From Atherinomorus stipes (Eukaryota > Chordata > Actinopteri > Atheriniformes > Atherinidae), in assembly GCA_023101725.1 (NCBI GenBank), contig JALJCO010003012.1, positions 799,001 to 863,000 of the forward strand: a DNA stretch of 64,000 bases, written 5' to 3'. How positions within the stretch are numbered: the stretch's first letter is position 1; the number at the start of each line of letters is the position of its first letter. The notes under the pieces were generated by a model. It was not told the origin of the DNA and searched no databases. It saw only the letters and a program-made list of their open reading frames with translations. Shown one piece after another: positions 60,721-64,000 of this stretch. The translations under genes and the position numbers were made by a program.

Positions 60721-63700
60721 TTACACTCTCTCTCCATCTCTGCAACTCCCTCCCTCTGTTTGAAATGGCCTCCCTCTTCCTCTCTTCTGTGTTGTTAATT
60801 TAAACACCGGTGGTTTCATCCCTCCCTATAGGTGTCTGTTTTACAATAAAAGGTCATCCTCATTTGTCCGCAGCCACAAAAGGGACCACCGTCGGGGCTG
60901 AGGTCAGACAATCAGACAGACAAATAGAAAGACAGATGGACAGAGCGATGGCTGGCGCTACAGGCAGGCGCTCAGGATACAGGAGAGAGGAGAAGGAAAA
61001 GCGAGATAAGAAGCTAAGATAGATGGAGAGACGGTGAGGGAGAGATAGGGAAAGGTAGAAGGAGTGAGTGAGAGATGGGAAAGATGGAGGGAGTGGTAGA
61101 GGCTGGTGATGGGGTTGGTGGGCGAGAGCGAGGACAGATAACTAATCATGCCATCACCTTTAGTCTTCTTCCTCCTCTCTACTCCTTCTTCACCTCCTCT
61201 CTGCTCCTCTGCGGGGATGATTGACGAGGGCACGGTGGACTGAGGTTGTCCTGGTCCCCAGATTAGAAAGCCCTCAAACAAATGAAGCCTGGAAATGCTG
61301 CCCTAGGGAGCTGGGAGCCATGGGTAGACAGACAGGACACACAGTCTGGCTTAAAGAGACATGAAGATAAGGGATGCAAGAACCAGAGAGAAGAGGAAGA
61401 GGAAGAGAAATGACATGTTTCTTAGGTTCTGAGGTTGTAAAATATAAGACAAGACTGGGGCTGGAGTAACAGGAGGAAAATAAGTTTAAGACAAGTTTAA
61501 GATTCTAACAAAGAGTGAGTAAGAAAAACAGACAGGCAGAAAGAGTGCAAAACATACAGACAATTATATGTGTAAGGTGAGTGAAAGGAGAAAGCGTGAA
61601 GTCACTTTAATTAGGCTACCCACAGAGAGGGACAAAATGAGAGCTTGAGCAAGGAAAAAAGTGATGGAGGAGAGGGAGGAGAGATGATAGCAAAGGAAAA
61701 AAAGGACTCTCGACCATTACTTTAAGCACCTGTTCCCGTCTTTCTAAGATTACCAACTGCAGATTGTTTCCCTTATGCTCCTCTGCAGATCTGATATGGT
61801 ACATTTATCAAAACCCGAGCATCACCCTGCTCCCTCTGCACACACACAACACACACCCCGCAGCCCTCCTCTCGTACCTCTTGAAAAACGATCATCCTCA
61901 ACCACAGACCTATTGTTTAAGATTCAAGCATTAGTGAAAAAAGAATTTAAAAAAAAAAAAGAGGTGATATATGAGCAGATATTAAGAAAAAGTTTGATTT
62001 TATAGATGTCACGTGACCTTAGCATGAGTGACCTCCATTTCCCCAAATGGCGCAGGTCCAGGGTTTTAATGGAGTCTCCGTGAGCCATATATCAGCGCAG
62101 CTTGTCTCGTAAAGCTCTGCTCAGGCCGACCTCACAAACCACCTCCACCTTTATCGTGACACATAGGGAGGTTTTCACGAGCAGAAAATAGATGTATTAA
62201 CAGGGAATGATTTTAATACAGTCAGTGGGAGAAAAAAAGAAAGAAGAGGCCGTTGGAGGTTTCACCTGTTTTTGTGCGTGCTATGTAATCTGTTTGGATT
62301 TTTTTTCTTTTTATTGTCAACAGTTCTCTCTCCATCCTTCTTCCTCCATTCCTCCTGCTCTATCTCAACCTCTGCTTCCTCCCTCCCCTCCACCCTCCCA
62401 TCTCTTCTTCCTACGCCTGTTGAGTGTCACAGTGTTACAGCCAGCCAACATGACACTTTTTAAAGTTTTGTGAGGAGGCTGACAGAGCACAGAGGAGATT
62501 AACCCAGCCCCCTGCCATGGCACCTGTCCCTCTATGCTCTGTCTGCTGTGAAAAACAATGCTGGAGACAACATATGATGGCTGTACAGATGTTAACTGCA
62601 GAGAAGTGAAGGCATTTCAAACCTTTTAACAAGCAGATGTGTGAATGAATAAAAAAGCACATTATTGGGAAAATTCACAAGAGATATGCATGAAGCAAAA
62701 CAAAATTCTGCATTACTTTTCAGAGTTTGAGTTAAAAATTAATAAATGCAGCGCTGATAAGCTTTAAAGATACAGGCCGAGCTTATTGGTATTTGCTTGA
62801 AGCACCAACTGTAGGTAGAGTATTCATCTGCACTGCTCAGTATCAAAGAGTCTGCTCCCTGCAGTTTACATTTGTAGCTTTGAACACTTCTTAAAAAAAA
62901 ACCATGATATGTAATCTAATTTTTCTTTGCATTGCACCGTAACAGACCTGAGCGCAGGGAAACATTTGATAACGGAACATGAGCATGAATACAAATCAAG
63001 GAAGTTATAGAGGAAGAAGGCTGCGGAGCAGGAGCTGCTGCAGCAGCGGCGCATTGTATCTGAAGTAAATACTGAATGACGAGTAAGGCGGTGTTTAAAA
63101 CACACACTGCCCCCAGTCAGAGCCTGCTCTTCATCAGTCAGAAAAGCAGAAATGAGAAATGCATCTGAGCGACGCTTTAAAAGGCAAAGTTCAGTAATTG
63201 GGAATGACAGACACACACAAAGCATCCATCACTCATGACCTTTCCATTTCTGCCGCTCTTTCTCTCGTTTCCTTCCTCTGTCTCTTCATTCAGGACAAGG
63301 ACAAAAAAAGCAAAGGAGGAACAGAAAAGCACATCTTTTTGACAACTGCATTTAATTGGTCTTTCAAAGCAACATTGTTGGCCATTAGCCTGAAATCATG
63401 TTGAAACTGAACATTTTGTGTTTGTGATTTGGGCAAAAAGCTAAATGTGTGTGCTCACACTGGACTGCAGCAGTTCTGAGGTCCGTCTCACATATTTCTA
63501 TTTCCTGTATTAGCAAAACCTTGCATTTTGTTCCCTTTTAAAAGCAAAGAAAAGACAAATAAATGGAGTACAAAGACAAAGTAGACATTTTGTCACACTG
63601 GGCTTGAATTTTGAGACTTACAGGTTCATGGAAAGTTAACTTGTTCATTTTTCATGGCTACATTTTTTATTACTTTCTTTTTTCCCCGTCAGCCTTATTT

Positions 63701-64000
63701 CATTTCTCTCATTTCTTCTTCTTTCAACTGTGGTAAAATGACCAGGTTGTGCACAAGAAACATGTCTTACCCTGTGCCTGTCTTAGACGTAGACACACGT
63801 GTGCGCACTTGCAGGCACACAACATTTCACATCTGGACTTGTGTTTAATTTTACGTCAAAGTCCGGACAGGAAGCACCTGTCTAGATGAAATCCTGCGAG
63901 CAAGAGAAACAGACAGAGAGCAAAAGAAAAAAAATGGGAATGAAAAAAGAGGGAAAAAGTACGCAGAGAAAAGAAAAACATTAATCCATCTGTTGTGGAA
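60721..64000. other. Gene-free DNA, right end
   Basis: GA-rich tracts at 61020-61090 and 61380-61700, pyrimidine tract at 62320-62410, A-rich run at 61950-61961, CAGCAG-type patch at 63030-63050 and otherwise unique sequence. The candidate enhancer at 62.0-62.2 kb is listed separately. No exon recognised; a gene crossing the right edge cannot be excluded. Confidence 0.55.
62010..62220. promoter_or_regulatory. Candidate conserved non-coding element
   Basis: Unique block with CCCCAAATGGCGCAGG, GTTTTAATGGAG, GCCATATATCAGCGCAGC, CACCTTTATCGTGACAC and ATGATTTTAATACAGTCAG. CCATATATCA is a degenerate CArG-box-like motif. Texture inference only. Confidence 0.3.

Overview
The window looks like nuclear DNA from a ray-finned fish, most likely a percomorph teleost. 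The evidence is: AT-leaning unique sequence with dense CA/TG, GA/CT and mononucleotide repeats; a truncated LINE-2 (Maui-type) 3' end on the minus strand with the ATTC-type tail common in fish; a tRNA-derived SINE-like unit; and several short inverted-repeat DNA transposons of the kind scattered through teleost genomes. There are no compact operons, bacterial signals or viral genes. I could not recognise any protein-coding exon, rRNA, functional tRNA, microRNA or CRISPR array. The open frames are short, and the longer ones mostly come from simple-sequence pyrimidine, purine or CA tracts.

Layout. Positions 1-4.8 kb are unique non-coding DNA with homeodomain/POU-like motif clusters and a long CT repeat. 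Positions 5.2-8.7 kb contain the most CpG-rich sequence of the window (about 5.28-6.45 and 8.02-8.35 kb), with good splice-donor-like sites; this is the best candidate for a promoter or untranslated first exon(s). Positions 8.8-13.6 kb hold AT-rich stretches alternating with unique, enhancer-like blocks. Positions 13.7-22.4 kb are sparse unique sequence with microsatellites. Positions 22.39-23.99 kb hold a nested mobile-element complex: a TTAA-flanked, long-armed inverted-repeat element that contains two tandem tRNA-SINE-like units and was later hit by a LINE-2 fragment with a 10-bp target duplication. Positions 24-54.5 kb are again gene-poor, with scattered enhancer-like blocks, a diverged local duplication at 29.9/30.2 kb and many microsatellites. 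Positions 54.5-55.84 kb hold a second mobile-element cluster of four abutting or nested non-autonomous DNA elements. Positions 55.84-64 kb are unique, gene-free sequence with two strong enhancer-like blocks near 60.3-60.7 and 62.0-62.2 kb.

Overall reading (inference): a gene desert or very large intron beside a developmental gene, with regulatory rather than coding content. Which gene it belongs to cannot be told from the sequence alone. All regulatory-element calls rest on sequence texture and motif content and need cross-species alignment. I found no convincing new biological system. The most unusual structure is the composite inverted-repeat/SINE/LINE element at 22.4-24.0 kb.
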